This document shows positions 1-9,182 of a stretch of 64,000 nucleotides of DNA, piece after piece. This DNA is from a virus, in the IMG/VR virus record IMGVR_UViG_3300009502_001313, positions 38,941-102,940 of that record; one strand, written 5' to 3'. A model generated the notes under the pieces. The model worked only from the letters and a program-made list of their open reading frames with translations, ran no database searches and was not told the DNA's origin. Made by a program: the position numbers and the translations under genes. The first letter of the stretch is position 1, and every line of letters starts with the position of its first letter.

Positions 1-2
1 AA

Positions 3-44
3 GAATCAGAGCTTATTCAACAAGGAAAGGACGAACTGTCATGA
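3..44 (+). CDS. C-terminal tail of an upstream gene, probably the transketolase N-terminal subunit (partial)
   Basis: An open frame enters from the left edge and stops with TGA at 42-44, giving the tail ESELIQQGKDELS. The stop overlaps the ATG of the next gene as ATGA, which is typical of translational coupling. Split transketolases are usually encoded as an N-terminal (TPP-binding) subunit followed directly by the C-terminal subunit. The identity is inferred only from this position; the visible residues are too few to assign a family. Confidence 0.45.
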   Translation, partial: ESELIQQGKDELS

Positions 45-1015
45 GTGTTACCCAACGAGATTTATTTTTAATGGAGCTTCTAACTCTAGCTAAAAAGGAT
101 AAAGATGTAATTCTAATTTCTCCGGATATGGGAGCACCGGCGTTAGACAAATGGAGAGAAGAAGTTCCAAATCAATTTTTCGCAACCGGCATTTCAGAAC
201 AGAACTCCATCAATGTAGCGGCAGGGTTCTCTAGCCGTGGGAAAAAGGTATATGTTTATTATATGGCATGCTGGTCGGCTCGATGCTTCGAGCAGATTAG
301 ATATTCATGTGCAATTGCTCAAAACCCTATTACCATTCTAGGAGTGGGAGTCGGACTAGGATATGCACCAGCGGGTGCCGCCCACAATCCGACAGATGAT
401 ATGGCGTATATGCGAAGCATATGCGGAATAGAAATTTATTCTCCCGCAACCAATCCCGCAGTCAAACAATTGGTAAAATATACGTATAAAAACCGAAAAT
501 TGATTTATATAAGACTTGAACGAGCATACGATACCGCTTTGGATGTGTTTTATGAAAAAACATATGATGCCACCACCGAAACACAGTATAATGGATTTGA
601 TATGGAAAACAATCAAGGAGTGTTTCCATTGAAAGACGAAGGATGCCGCACAAAAATTTGTTTGGTTACTTCAGGATATCTATTAAGTCGAGCACTTAAA
701 ATTACTAAAACAATCGATTGTAACGTATTTGATGTATTTCAAATCAAACCCATTCCGGTTGTACTAGATAACTATTTAAAACACGCTGAGTTGGTTGTAA
801 CATTAGAAGAGCAAACATTAAACGGGGGAGGATTTTCCTCCGTTATTGCAGACACCATTGCCGATAAAAATCTTCAATGTAAACTCAAACGCTTTGGTCT
901 AGAAGAAGGCTATATTTTAGGAAATGGCACGAGAGATGAAATGTTAGATGCACATGGATTATCAATTGAAAAAATTACGGAATTCCTTACTCTTTATCAA
1001 AATCAAACATATTAA
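41..1015 (+). CDS. Transketolase, C-terminal subunit (pyrimidine-binding and C-terminal domains)
   Basis: The 324-residue product matches the second half of transketolase/DXS-type enzymes. An N-terminal pyrimidine-binding domain carries the GISEQNSINVAAG segment, whose Glu is the family residue that activates the thiamine diphosphate ring. A C-terminal transketolase domain contains LVTLEEQTLNGG. It would pair with the subunit whose tail precedes it (ATGA overlap) to transfer two-carbon ketol units in the cytoplasm. The length fits a stand-alone C-terminal subunit. The next gene starts 2 nt after its stop, so it lies in one transcription unit with a radical SAM enzyme and glycosyltransferases. 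That suggests synthesis of an unusual sugar rather than central pentose metabolism; this role is inference. Confidence 0.85.
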   Translation: MSVTQRDLFLMELLTLAKKDKDVILISPDMGAPALDKWREEVPNQFFATGISEQNSINVAAGFSSRGKKVYVYYMACWSARCFEQIRYSCAIAQNPITILGVGVGLGYAPAGAAHNPTDDMAYMRSICGIEIYSPATNPAVKQLVKYTYKNRKLIYIRLERAYDTALDVFYEKTYDATTETQYNGFDMENNQGVFPLKDEGCRTKICLVTSGYLLSRALKITKTIDCNVFDVFQIKPIPVVLDNYLKHAELVVTLEEQTLNGGGFSSVIADTIADKNLQCKLKRFGLEEGYILGNGTRDEMLDAHGLSIEKITEFLTLYQNQTY

Positions 1016-1016
1016 C

Positions 1017-3476
1017 ATGGACATCTTATTTGTAATACCATCAAATGACCGGGTTTATCAAGAACTGAAAACAACCTATTCTTCTATTGAACCACCCACT
1101 TGGGGTTTACTACTTGCCGAGTCGTGTCGTTCCGTAGGACATGAGGTTGGCATTCTTGACATGAATGCGGAGAACCAATCTCACGAACAGGGACTTCAAA
1201 GGATCAAAGAACTAAATCCCAAATGGTTATGCTTCGTTGTCTATGGACAAAACGTAAATGCCGGAACAGTGAGTATGTATGGGGCGACACAATTGTCTAA
1301 ATATCTCAAATCTAGTGATTGCAAAATCCCGAACATATTCGTAGGTTCCTATATGCAGGCTCTTCCCATCAAAGCTCTGCAAGACGAGCCGAGCATTGAT
1401 ATTGTTCTAACTAACGAAGGCGTCTATGCATTGTGGGCACTCGCCGGTATTCAAGCGACAACGGACCCGTCAACCTTGGGACAAATTAACGGAATTGGAT
1501 TTCGAAAAGACGGAAAGCCTTTTTTAACGGCACCTGGAAAGATTGTGCCTCAAGAACGAATGGACATTGATCTTCCCGGCTATGCGTGGGACTTGTTACC
1601 AAAGAAAGAAAAACCCTTTGATCTTTATAGGGCTCCCATGTGGCACGCTAACTACGATGCTAACCTCCGAACACCCTATGCTACATTATTTTCATCATTT
1701 GGATGCAAATTTGGGTGTAATTTCTGTTTATCTGCGGGCACGAAAATAACTCTTTCACATGATAAGAATAAAAAAATCGAAGATGTAAAAATCGGAGATA
1801 AACTCTTAGCATGGGATGAAAATAAATTGGAAATTTCTGAAACCGTTGTAATAGTGTCTAACAATCTACGTTCCGAAAAAATATATCATATTAAACTAAC
1901 CGATAATAAAATCGTGAAATGTACCGGAGAGCATCCATTTTATAACGATGGAACGTGGGTAAACGCAGAAAATCTTAAAATAGGAGATAAAATACTTGTA
2001 GTTGATGCAAACGACAAAAATATATTCAGAATGAAGCATTATAATCCCATGTTTGTCAATGAAACCCGGTCTAAAACTTCCAAAACAAGCAAAGAACGAT
2101 TCATTACGGGTAAAACAATTCCACATCTTTGTACAGAAAAAGGACGAGAAATGGCATCTAAAATGGCCCGAGAAAAAATGTTATCTGATGCTAATCCGAT
2201 GTATTCACGAAAAAATCAAGATAAAGCAAGTGAACGATTTTTAAAAGAAAAAAATCCCAAATGGGACGGTGGAAAATGTGTAAAATTTAAACCATATTAT
2301 CTAAGCAAAAACAGACGAGTGAGAAAATCCGTTAAAATACGTGATAATAATACATGTCAGGAATGTAAAAAAACGACCGGAAAATTGGATGTTCACCACA
2401 TTGATTATAATAAGTATAATAATCAAACTTCAAATCTTATAACTCTTTGTGCCAGTTGTCACTCAAAAACTAATTTTGATAGAGGTTTTGGGGGTAAAAG
2501 ATATACAAAAATAATGTTAGAAAAGGCTATAAACTGCCCCCATTATGTTAGAATTGAAGATATAAAAGTTATAGACGAAAATACTGAAACGTTTAATTTA
2601 CAATGCGAACCTCATAATAATTTTTATGCAAACAACGTTTTGACCCATAATTGCATGATTAATATCATCAACCGAAACGATAATGACCCTATCGGTGTAG
2701 CATCAAACTACAAAGGTATGCGGTATTGGTCTCCGGAATTTATATTGAAACAGTTTGATAAACTCCATGAGATGGGAGTTAGCACTATTCGCTTATGCGA
2801 CGAAATGTTTTTACTCAATTCTAAATACTATGTGCCTATCTGTGAAGGACTTGCCAAAAAAGAATACAGTAAAGACCTCCTTTTATGGGCATATTCACGT
2901 ATCGATACTGTATCCAAAGACCCCGGCGTTTTGAAACTTCTTCGTAAAGCGGGATTCCGATGGTTATGTCTCGGAATTGAAAGCGGAAGCCAAAAAATTC
3001 GTCTGGAAATTTCTAAAGGAAAATTCTTAGATGTCGATATTCGGGATGTAGTAAAAAAGATAGAGGAAGCAGATATTGAAGTCTTGGGAAACTATCTTTT
3101 CGGACATATAGGGGATGATTATGAAAGCATGAAAGCTACATTGGATTTGAGCCTTGAGCTTGCCACCCGTGGATGGAATGCGTATGCAGTGATGCCATTA
3201 CCGGGAAGCCAAATCTATAAAGAAGCACTGGATAAAGGAGATGCGATGCCAACCGACTATTTGGGATTTTCCTTTCATGCATATGAAACGTTTCCAATGC
3301 ATACCAACCATTTGAGTAATAAAGAAGTATTGAAATTCCGAGATGACGCCTTTTTAACGTATCATACAAATCCTAAATTTTTAATTAGAATAAAAGAAAA
3401 ATTCGGACAAGCGGCAGTGGATAACATTTTACAAATGACTAAAATCAAACTACAAAGACAACTTCATGATAAATAA
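1017..3476 (+). CDS. B12-binding-domain radical SAM protein interrupted by an intein
   Basis: ATG 1017 was chosen because it lies 2 nt after the transketolase stop; an in-frame upstream start at 948 would overlap that gene by 68 nt. The first about 230 residues resemble the cobalamin-binding domain of B12-dependent radical SAM enzymes. The radical SAM core then begins with a CX3CX2C cluster motif (FGCKFGCNFC). An intein (1725-2651) splits that motif before its third cysteine. The mature extein would be about 510 residues and carries downstream core segments such as LCLGIESGSQ. The substrate is unknown; the setting among glycosyltransferases suggests methylation or rearrangement of a sugar or cell-surface precursor. 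It overlaps the next gene by 11 nt. Confidence 0.85.
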   Translation: MDILFVIPSNDRVYQELKTTYSSIEPPTWGLLLAESCRSVGHEVGILDMNAENQSHEQGLQRIKELNPKWLCFVVYGQNVNAGTVSMYGATQLSKYLKSSDCKIPNIFVGSYMQALPIKALQDEPSIDIVLTNEGVYALWALAGIQATTDPSTLGQINGIGFRKDGKPFLTAPGKIVPQERMDIDLPGYAWDLLPKKEKPFDLYRAPMWHANYDANLRTPYATLFSSFGCKFGCNFCLSAGTKITLSHDKNKKIEDVKIGDKLLAWDENKLEISETVVIVSNNLRSEKIYHIKLTDNKIVKCTGEHPFYNDGTWVNAENLKIGDKILVVDANDKNIFRMKHYNPMFVNETRSKTSKTSKERFITGKTIPHLCTEKGREMASKMAREKMLSDANPMYSRKNQDKASERFLKEKNPKWDGGKCVKFKPYYLSKNRRVRKSVKIRDNNTCQECKKTTGKLDVHHIDYNKYNNQTSNLITLCASCHSKTNFDRGFGGKRYTKIMLEKAINCPHYVRIEDIKVIDENTETFNLQCEPHNNFYANNVLTHNCMINIINRNDNDPIGVASNYKGMRYWSPEFILKQFDKLHEMGVSTIRLCDEMFLLNSKYYVPICEGLAKKEYSKDLLLWAYSRIDTVSKDPGVLKLLRKAGFRWLCLGIESGSQKIRLEISKGKFLDVDIRDVVKKIEEADIEVLGNYLFGHIGDDYESMKATLDLSLELATRGWNAYAVMPLPGSQIYKEALDKGDAMPTDYLGFSFHAYETFPMHTNHLSNKEVLKFRDDAFLTYHTNPKFLIRIKEKFGQAAVDNILQMTKIKLQRQLHDK
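1725..2651 (+). other. Intein with HNH homing endonuclease inside the radical SAM cluster motif
   Basis: This is an in-frame 309-residue insertion. It starts with Cys1 (CLSAGTKITLS, block A-like) and ends VLTHN followed by Cys+1. A block B-like segment CTGEHPFYNDG is visible. The middle holds an HNH nuclease with CQEC, DVHHIDYN and LCASCHSKTNF. Removing it rejoins GCNF to CMIN and rebuilds the third iron-sulfur cysteine. The +1 residue is itself the cluster ligand, so the unspliced protein should not bind a normal [4Fe-4S] cluster. Confidence 0.93.
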
Positions 3477-4365
3477 AAATAGATTTACAATGCAAATTTC
3501 TTGGAAAGACGTAAAAGTAGTTAATGAAACTTTAACGTCTATAGAAAATGCATATAAATATTCAACCGCCCCTACCGAATTTATTCTAATTCTAAACGGA
3601 CAAACAAAAAATTACATGGACACTCCGATCAATGATCCGGAAGAACAATGGATTCATTTCATGAGTCATCCCTTTGTTAAACACTGTGAGATTGTTCATA
3701 TAACAGACAAAGATCCGATTTTTGGACCCCCTTGCGTTAAACGAGAGTTTTCAATAAAAAATGGACTCAATTATTGGGGAGACGCAGATTGTTTACTTCC
3801 ATTGGAATATTTTTATATATCGGAAACATTTGACAAACAATGTAAAACTCGCCCATATATTTTAACATTTGCCGCCAGAAAAATGTGGGGAGGATGGGAA
3901 CCAATAGAACATTGTTCTATTCAAAACATAAAAAACGAAGATATAAAAGATGGATTTATGCGATTCGCAGATCCAATTTCATTGGAAACACTTTACGCAT
4001 TTAATGAAAAATGGGGAGACCCAACCATTATAACTATACCTTTTGTAGTACCCGGACAACCATTAAATACAATCGAATCCCCCGCATCCGTCTTATCGGA
4101 CCAAATGCCGGATAATTTATACTGTCCAGATTTGTTAATAGGACACGATGATTATTGCCTCCAATGGTCTAGATTATATCATAAAATTCCACAATACCAT
4201 GTAACAAACATACTCAAAGGACATCACAACACTAGTCCTCTTAAAGATTATAATATTGTAAGAGATTATACCGGATACAGATGCAATATGTTTAACGATA
4301 GATTAAATCTAGAAAGAGAGCTTTTACTCAAATGGGTTGGTAGATTGTTTAACCTTCCCAAATGA
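3466..4365 (+). CDS. Glycosyltransferase-like protein
   Basis: This 299-residue protein has the look of a GT-A fold enzyme: an N-terminal strand-rich half, then a WGDADCLLP segment where a metal-binding DxD would lie. The start at 3466 overlaps the end of the radical SAM gene by 11 nt, and the following GT2 gene begins 14 nt after its stop. No signal peptide or membrane segment is visible. The family assignment rests on the DAD motif and the neighbouring glycosyltransferase, so donor and acceptor are unknown. It could instead be a glycosyltransferase-fold protein without activity. Confidence 0.5.
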   Translation: MINKNRFTMQISWKDVKVVNETLTSIENAYKYSTAPTEFILILNGQTKNYMDTPINDPEEQWIHFMSHPFVKHCEIVHITDKDPIFGPPCVKREFSIKNGLNYWGDADCLLPLEYFYISETFDKQCKTRPYILTFAARKMWGGWEPIEHCSIQNIKNEDIKDGFMRFADPISLETLYAFNEKWGDPTIITIPFVVPGQPLNTIESPASVLSDQMPDNLYCPDLLIGHDDYCLQWSRLYHKIPQYHVTNILKGHHNTSPLKDYNIVRDYTGYRCNMFNDRLNLERELLLKWVGRLFNLPK

Positions 4366-4379
4366 TATAAAGAAAATTT

Positions 4380-5633
4380 ATGAATAAATTGGACCAAATA
4401 TCTTTAATACTACCCAGTAGAAATAATTTAAAATATTTACAATGGGCATATAATTCCATTAGAAAAAATATTAAATATAATGTTGAAATTATAATGTTAG
4501 ACGACGCTTCCACCGATGGAACGTGGAAATGGATGAACGAAAAACAACAACTCGATTCGAACTTAAAAATCTCAAGAAATAATGGCCCAGAACGAATTGG
4601 CCACACGGTTTTATATGATCGAGGAATAGATTTATCAACTAAACCCATTGTAGGTATATTTCATGCCGACATGTATATGGGAAGTAATGCATTGGAAAAT
4701 GCCCTTAATATTTTGGAAGAAAATATGGTAGTCACTCTAACAAGAGTAGAACCGCCACTTCATCCCCCAGATCCATCTAAACACATTGCCGATTTTGGAA
4801 TGGAACCGGAACAGTTCCAAGAGGATGCTTTTTTAAATTTTATTAAAAAAAATGAATTAACAAATAAAAAAACACAAGGATTTTTTGCTCCTTGGATAAT
4901 TCACAAAAAAGATTTTTTATCTATAGGAGGACACGATAAAAGAGTCTTCGCACCCATGGAATTAGAGGATAGCGACATTGGAAATAGATTTTTATTAAAA
5001 GGATATAATTTAATACAAATACATTCGTCTTTTGTATATCACATGACTTGTCGAGGTAGTCGATTTAAAGACGGTATTAAAATAATCCAAGAAATACCGG
5101 TGAGTTCAAATAATATATGGAAACGAGCCCAAGATTCGGATGAATATACTAAACTTCGTCAAAACAAATTTCGGGAATGGTGGAGAAAATGGCATTCTGA
5201 TGTTTTACATGATGCAAATATGCTACCTATTGTCAACCCCCGATATGATACCGGATTTGTCGTAAAAAACTGTCCATACAAACTGATTGAATTCATTGAA
5301 CCATGGTGTGATACCTTATTTCTAGAATCGCCAGACAATATTAAACGCTATATTGAACAGGAACAACCGCATACAAAATTCGATCTTTCAAAACGAATAC
5401 TTCCATCTACGTCGAATTATTCAAATGATATCATCGTGAGATTCGATGCTACACATTTTAATCAATCGCAAATGAATATCATTAAACAATTCCCGCCTTT
5501 GATTAAAGATTCCGGTGAAATCGGAATAATGGAATACGACATCTTTACTTTTGATATTCGTAATATCAATCAAATTGAAAAAAAACTAATACATGCCGAC
5601 TCGCCATGGTATGTCAACCAAATCATAGAATGA
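4380..5633 (+). CDS. Family 2 glycosyltransferase
   Basis: The 417-residue protein opens with a classic GT2 N-terminus: ISLILPSRNN, then IIMLDDASTDGTW (nucleotide-binding Asp) and FHADMYM in the DxD position. A later APMELEDSDIGNRF segment matches the ED-type acceptor motif of the family. It would transfer a sugar from a nucleotide donor in the cytoplasm. The C-terminal about 130 residues do not match the core and may bind the acceptor. Its stop overlaps the next ATG as ATGA (5630-5633), so expression is probably coupled to the methyltransferase. Confidence 0.85.
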   Translation: MNKLDQISLILPSRNNLKYLQWAYNSIRKNIKYNVEIIMLDDASTDGTWKWMNEKQQLDSNLKISRNNGPERIGHTVLYDRGIDLSTKPIVGIFHADMYMGSNALENALNILEENMVVTLTRVEPPLHPPDPSKHIADFGMEPEQFQEDAFLNFIKKNELTNKKTQGFFAPWIIHKKDFLSIGGHDKRVFAPMELEDSDIGNRFLLKGYNLIQIHSSFVYHMTCRGSRFKDGIKIIQEIPVSSNNIWKRAQDSDEYTKLRQNKFREWWRKWHSDVLHDANMLPIVNPRYDTGFVVKNCPYKLIEFIEPWCDTLFLESPDNIKRYIEQEQPHTKFDLSKRILPSTSNYSNDIIVRFDATHFNQSQMNIIKQFPPLIKDSGEIGIMEYDIFTFDIRNINQIEKKLIHADSPWYVNQIIE

Positions 5634-6425
5634 CTATCCTTGACACTATTTCAAATGAAAATACCTGCGTCGATCTTGTTCATGAATATTTCAAAGAGAA
5701 ATACTCTAAAGATGATGTAAAAACATTGCTTTATCAATTCAACAAGATGGGAAATCTCAACGTCCGGAAAGGGGTTGAGAAACTATCGGAAGAATGGAAT
5801 AAATTAAAAAATCACGATAATATAACTATTGAAAATTGGTATAAAGAAACCGATTTTTACATCTTTGATTTATTACCATGGAATGCTTGTTCAATGTTTA
5901 CAGATAAACTAGGTTTCATTTATAATGCAATAGAAAATTACAAAATAACTTCGCTGGTGGATTATGGGGGGAGGACTGGGTATTACGAGCTTTCTTCTTA
6001 AAGAGAAATTTCCAGACCTACATATTCTATATTGTGATTTTAAAACTAGTCATCAATATAAGTTCTGTGAATTTTTAATGAAAAAATTTGGAATTGCCGG
6101 AATCCAAATGATCGATGTAGATGATTTTTTAAAAGGACCGGCAACTCATTACGACGCCATTCTTGCGATGGATTGTTTTGAACATATTCCGGATTTAAAT
6201 GCTACGGTAAAAAATCTGACAGGACGTACAAATCTACTCATTCACGATAGCACTTTCAGTGTGAATGAAGCCCAACCTCAACATGTAAATGCTAAAGGAA
6301 ATGTATGGTTTATCGATATAATGTTAAAACATAACTTCTTCATGCCCGAAAATGATTTCCGGATATTTAGAAGGTTTCGAATGATAGTAGAAAACAACTC
6401 CTTAGCCATGGCATTTTATCTTTGA
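5630..6425 (+). pseudogene. SAM-dependent methyltransferase, split by a frameshift in a G6 run
   Basis: Two overlapping frames together encode one methyltransferase. The first runs from ATG 5630 (ATGA overlap with the glycosyltransferase) to a stop at 6001; the second covers 5964-6425. The break lies in GGGGGG at 5966-5971. With five Gs the text reads LVDYGGGLGITSF, a textbook SAM-binding motif I, followed by an acidic motif II (YCDF) and DAILAMDCFEHI as motif IV. Removing one base leaves 795 nt, exactly 265 codons. It is either a read/assembly error, a real inactivating mutation, or slippage. The role is probably O- or N-methylation within the sugar cassette (inference). Confidence 0.75.
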
Positions 6426-6433
6426 GGGAGCAT

Positions 6434-6466
6434 AAAACCCATCTCCTTTAGGGGATGGGATGAATG
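6434..6466 (+). repeat. Left-end hairpin of the TnpB element
   Basis: An imperfect hairpin (CCCATCTCC-TTTA-GGGGATGGG) lies between the methyltransferase stop and tnpB, where the left end of an IS200/IS605-type element is expected. A related sequence occurs at 40741-40774. Confidence 0.6.
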
Positions 6467-6536
6467 CGACCCATTGAAAATGAAGATATTTACAAATAAA
6501 ATAACTTTTTGTAAATCTTCGATATACTTATACTTG

Positions 6537-7784
6537 ATGACAACAAAAAGAATAACCAGAGGATATAAGTTTCCAGTTCTTCCAACCGAAGAACAAAAGA
6601 CCTTCTTTGCTAAATCCTTTGGCTGTTCCCGTTTCGTCTTTAATTACTTTCTTAATGCCCGAAAAGACCATTACCTCAAAAATGGAAAAGGAATAGGATA
6701 CAACGATACGGCTAAACTTCTTGTGGCATTGAAAGAGGATAAAGATACTGAATGGTTGAACGAAGTCAATAGTCAATCTCTCCAACAATCATTACGACAA
6801 CTTGATGTAGCATACCAAAGGTTCTTCAAAAAGATTGCGTCCTTCCCATCTTTCAAATCCAAATACGATAAACAATCATTCTGTATTCCTCAACATTTTA
6901 CTTTTGAGAATGGACTATTGACTATTCCTAAATTGAAAGCAATTAAGGTAAACCAACATAGACCATTTGGAGAAAACTATGAGATTTGTTTCCTCACCAT
7001 TTCCAAAACCAAAACTAACAAGTATTTTGTATCATTCATTGTTGAGGAAGATTTCACACTTAAAGTCAAGGAGACAAATAAAAGTGTAGGTATTGATTTA
7101 GGATTGATTGACCTGATGACTTTCTCCGATGGTAAAAAGATTTCCAATCCAAGAATAGCAAAGAAATATCGAAAGAAACTGGAATACCAACAAAGACAGC
7201 ATTCCAAGAAAACAAAGAAAGGTGAGAATAGAGAACGAGCAAGAGTTAAGTTAGCAAAAACATACGAAAAGATAACTAATGTAAAAATGGATTATACTCA
7301 TAAACTTACTAATGATATTGTCAAAAACAACGCAATAATCTGTATGGAAGATTTAAGTATAATCAATATGATGAAAGACCATAGGAGAGCAAGGTCAATA
7401 CAAGAAGTATCTTGGTATGAGATTGTTAGACAACTCAAATATAAGAGTGAATGGAACGATAGGAAGTTCATCCAAGTGGATAGATGGTTTCCATCTTCTA
7501 AAACCTGTAATGATTGTGGATACATAAACCAATCATTAAAGAAGGGTGATAGAGAATGGGATTGTCCTATTTGTAACATTCATCACGATAGGGACTATAA
7601 TGCGTCCCTGAATATATTAAAACAAGGTTTGTGTGGTTTGGGAATCAAATCGCACGATAAACAAAAACGTGGGGAGGCGTCGAGGATGGTATCTGGTAAA
7701 ACAGAGAGAGTAATCAAGTCTGTGAACCACGAAACTCAGAAACTAATCAAGCGGGGAAACCCACTTGCTTTAGCGGGTGGGTAG
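6537..7784 (+). CDS. tnpB: TnpB, RNA-guided nuclease of an IS605-type element
   Basis: Start ATG 6537 gives MTTKRITRGYKF, the usual TnpB N-terminus; an in-frame TTG at 6474 lies too far inside the left end. The 415-residue protein has an intact split RuvC site: D187 in VGIDLGL, E271 in CMEDLSI and D353 in HHDRDYNAS. A zinc ribbon (CNDC...CPIC) lies between the last two. By family knowledge it forms a complex with an omega RNA transcribed from its 3' end and the right end, and cuts the empty donor or target site. Its last codons lie inside the right-end hairpin, as in other TnpB elements. All key residues are present, so it is likely functional. Confidence 0.92.
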   Translation: MTTKRITRGYKFPVLPTEEQKTFFAKSFGCSRFVFNYFLNARKDHYLKNGKGIGYNDTAKLLVALKEDKDTEWLNEVNSQSLQQSLRQLDVAYQRFFKKIASFPSFKSKYDKQSFCIPQHFTFENGLLTIPKLKAIKVNQHRPFGENYEICFLTISKTKTNKYFVSFIVEEDFTLKVKETNKSVGIDLGLIDLMTFSDGKKISNPRIAKKYRKKLEYQQRQHSKKTKKGENRERARVKLAKTYEKITNVKMDYTHKLTNDIVKNNAIICMEDLSIINMMKDHRRARSIQEVSWYEIVRQLKYKSEWNDRKFIQVDRWFPSSKTCNDCGYINQSLKKGDREWDCPICNIHHDRDYNASLNILKQGLCGLGIKSHDKQKRGEASRMVSGKTERVIKSVNHETQKLIKRGNPLALAGG

Positions 7785-7789
7785 TTCAT
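7753..7789 (+). repeat. Right-end hairpin of the TnpB element (probable omega RNA 3' region)
   Basis: The hairpin CCCACTTGCTTTAGCGGGTGGG is followed by TAGTTCAT and overlaps the tnpB stop. The 37 nt ending in TTCAT differ at one base from 57649-57685, beside the tail sheath gene. Confidence 0.75.
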
Positions 7790-7815
7790 GATATAACTGA
7801 AACTATTTATGATTA

Positions 7816-8244
7816 ATGAATATTTTTCTATTCAGCATATCATTAATTATTGTGAAATATATCTGTGAAAATGATTGGGACAAATTTCTTAAAAACTCTA
7901 TGATATTTACTATTATAAATAGTTCTTGTCTTTTGGCATTTGTATTACTAATATTTTTCCGGACAGAAGCATTCGTAGAATATTGCCAAGTTTTTCATCT
8001 TAATTTCTTATCTAATTATAAAGATTATTACGAAAAAAAGAAAGATGATGTCACTTTAACTTATCACGGATATCTTCGTCAATATCATAACAATTTTTTC
8101 ACCCGACTCATCACTTGTCCAATATGTGTAACCGTATGGTTATGTATTGGTCTAACATTATGGACGGGGCATCTGATTATATTTCCTATAGCCTTTTTCG
8201 GAGGACTTATCCTTTTTGGTATTGTCCATAAGCTTCTAAATTAA
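7816..8244 (+). CDS. Small membrane protein with a CPIC motif
   Basis: This 142-residue protein has hydrophobic stretches near residues 1-15 and 27-50, and two more in the C-terminal third (about 104-138). A TCPICVTVW segment opens the third stretch. The pattern resembles phage membrane proteins of the DUF1360-like type, which carry a cysteine motif at a membrane edge. It starts 26 nt after the TnpB right end, and the next gene follows 1 nt after its stop. Function is unknown. Confidence 0.65.
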   Translation: MNIFLFSISLIIVKYICENDWDKFLKNSMIFTIINSSCLLAFVLLIFFRTEAFVEYCQVFHLNFLSNYKDYYEKKKDDVTLTYHGYLRQYHNNFFTRLITCPICVTVWLCIGLTLWTGHLIIFPIAFFGGLILFGIVHKLLN

Positions 8245-8245
8245 T

Positions 8246-8536
8246 ATGGATATACGAAATGTCACTGAATTTCGAAACTTTGTTAATTCAAATCAATTAA
8301 GAGGATTACATAAAGATATCGAGGCAGTTTCCATTTGTGTAATGGAATACGAACGAGAATGTAACTGCTGGAAAAACAACGATCGACAAAAAATTTATGA
8401 AAATTGTAAATCTCTTTACACGAAAGCAGTAGGAACTGTAATTAACTCATTCAAACCACATTTTTTAAGTCATGTTTCAGATCAAAACCTTACATTCTAT
8501 CTCAGTGGAAGACCTATAGGAACAATGCGCCGGTGA
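8246..8536 (+). CDS. Hypothetical protein
   Basis: This 96-residue soluble protein begins 1 nt after the stop of the membrane-protein gene, so the two are probably co-translated. It is mostly helical in composition with scattered cysteines (ECNCWKN). Its last 23 nt overlap, tail to tail, the 3' end of the dNMP kinase gene on the other strand. I recognise no family. Confidence 0.6.
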   Translation: MDIRNVTEFRNFVNSNQLRGLHKDIEAVSICVMEYERECNCWKNNDRQKIYENCKSLYTKAVGTVINSFKPHFLSHVSDQNLTFYLSGRPIGTMRR

Positions 8537-9182
8537 ACCACGCACAAGAATCCAATGCTTTCCGAACTTCCATTTTAAAGTCGATATCCTCAATTGCCTG
8601 TCCCGGTGTTAATCCCTTAGATTTCCATTCTGATTTATAATCAGACATTTCTTTTACTAAAGGATCATTAATACGTTCCTGTTCATTTGGAGCCTCAAAA
8701 AACTTTTTTGTCTCATTGAAGTCACCCCCACCCATATCATGACATTCGCCATAGGAAGCCATTCTCCAAGCTGATATATGAATAAGATACCCTCCCAACG
8801 AATGAACCCATTCCGCTTCATTCGGATATCTCACGTCGGTTATAATAGCAACATCAACATCATGAGCAATGTCAACATCATTCGCATCCACTTTAATCTG
8901 GGTATCTACCCCTCTGATCCATCGTTTAGGATCACGTTTTCGCCAAAATGTAGTTCCATACCATACGAGGAAATCACGAATATCTTTTTTTGTTTCTTCG
9001 TCAGTGGTCCACGGACTAACTCTACACATATCATGTAGAAATGGAGCCACTTCTTTTTTTAGTTGTTCAGCGAAACTATATCGTTTTGCATTAATGCCAT
9101 TCTTAGCTAAAATATTTATGGCAATAGAACAAAAGGTATCTTTTCCCACACGAGCCAAACCGGAAACTGCCAATACTTTCAC
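8514..9182 (-). CDS. Deoxynucleoside monophosphate kinase (T4 gp1-like)
   Basis: The 222-residue protein starts with a P-loop (SGLARVGKDTF, residues 7-17) and continues with features of phage dNMP kinases, including VAIITDVRYPNEAEW. This family phosphorylates dNMPs to dNDPs to feed viral DNA synthesis and, in phages with modified DNA, can handle modified nucleotides. The start is GTG 9182, whose last two bases are shared with the TGA of the clamp-loader gene (GTGA overlap). It ends convergently with the plus-strand gene 8246-8536. Confidence 0.85.
   Translation of the reverse strand: MKVLAVSGLARVGKDTFCSIAINILAKNGINAKRYSFAEQLKKEVAPFLHDMCRVSPWTTDEETKKDIRDFLVWYGTTFWRKRDPKRWIRGVDTQIKVDANDVDIAHDVDVAIITDVRYPNEAEWVHSLGGYLIHISAWRMASYGECHDMGGGDFNETKKFFEAPNEQERINDPLVKEMSDYKSEWKSKGLTPGQAIEDIDFKMEVRKALDSCAWFTGALFL

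Larger units (their letters stand above)
6426..7789 (+). mobile_element. IS200/IS605-type element carrying tnpB only
   Basis: The element consists of a left hairpin (6434-6466), an intact tnpB and a right-end hairpin finishing in GTAGTTCAT (7753-7789). No Y1 transposase gene is adjacent, so it is an IS1341-like element that would need TnpA in trans. The exact cleavage points are not determined; the outer borders given are the methyltransferase stop and the TTCAT of the right end. It sits between the sugar cassette and a membrane-protein gene. Confidence 0.75.

Noticed and set aside
948-1016. Upstream start for the radical SAM protein
   Set aside because: It would overlap the transketolase gene by 68 nt and add residues unlike the family; ATG 1017 directly follows the stop.
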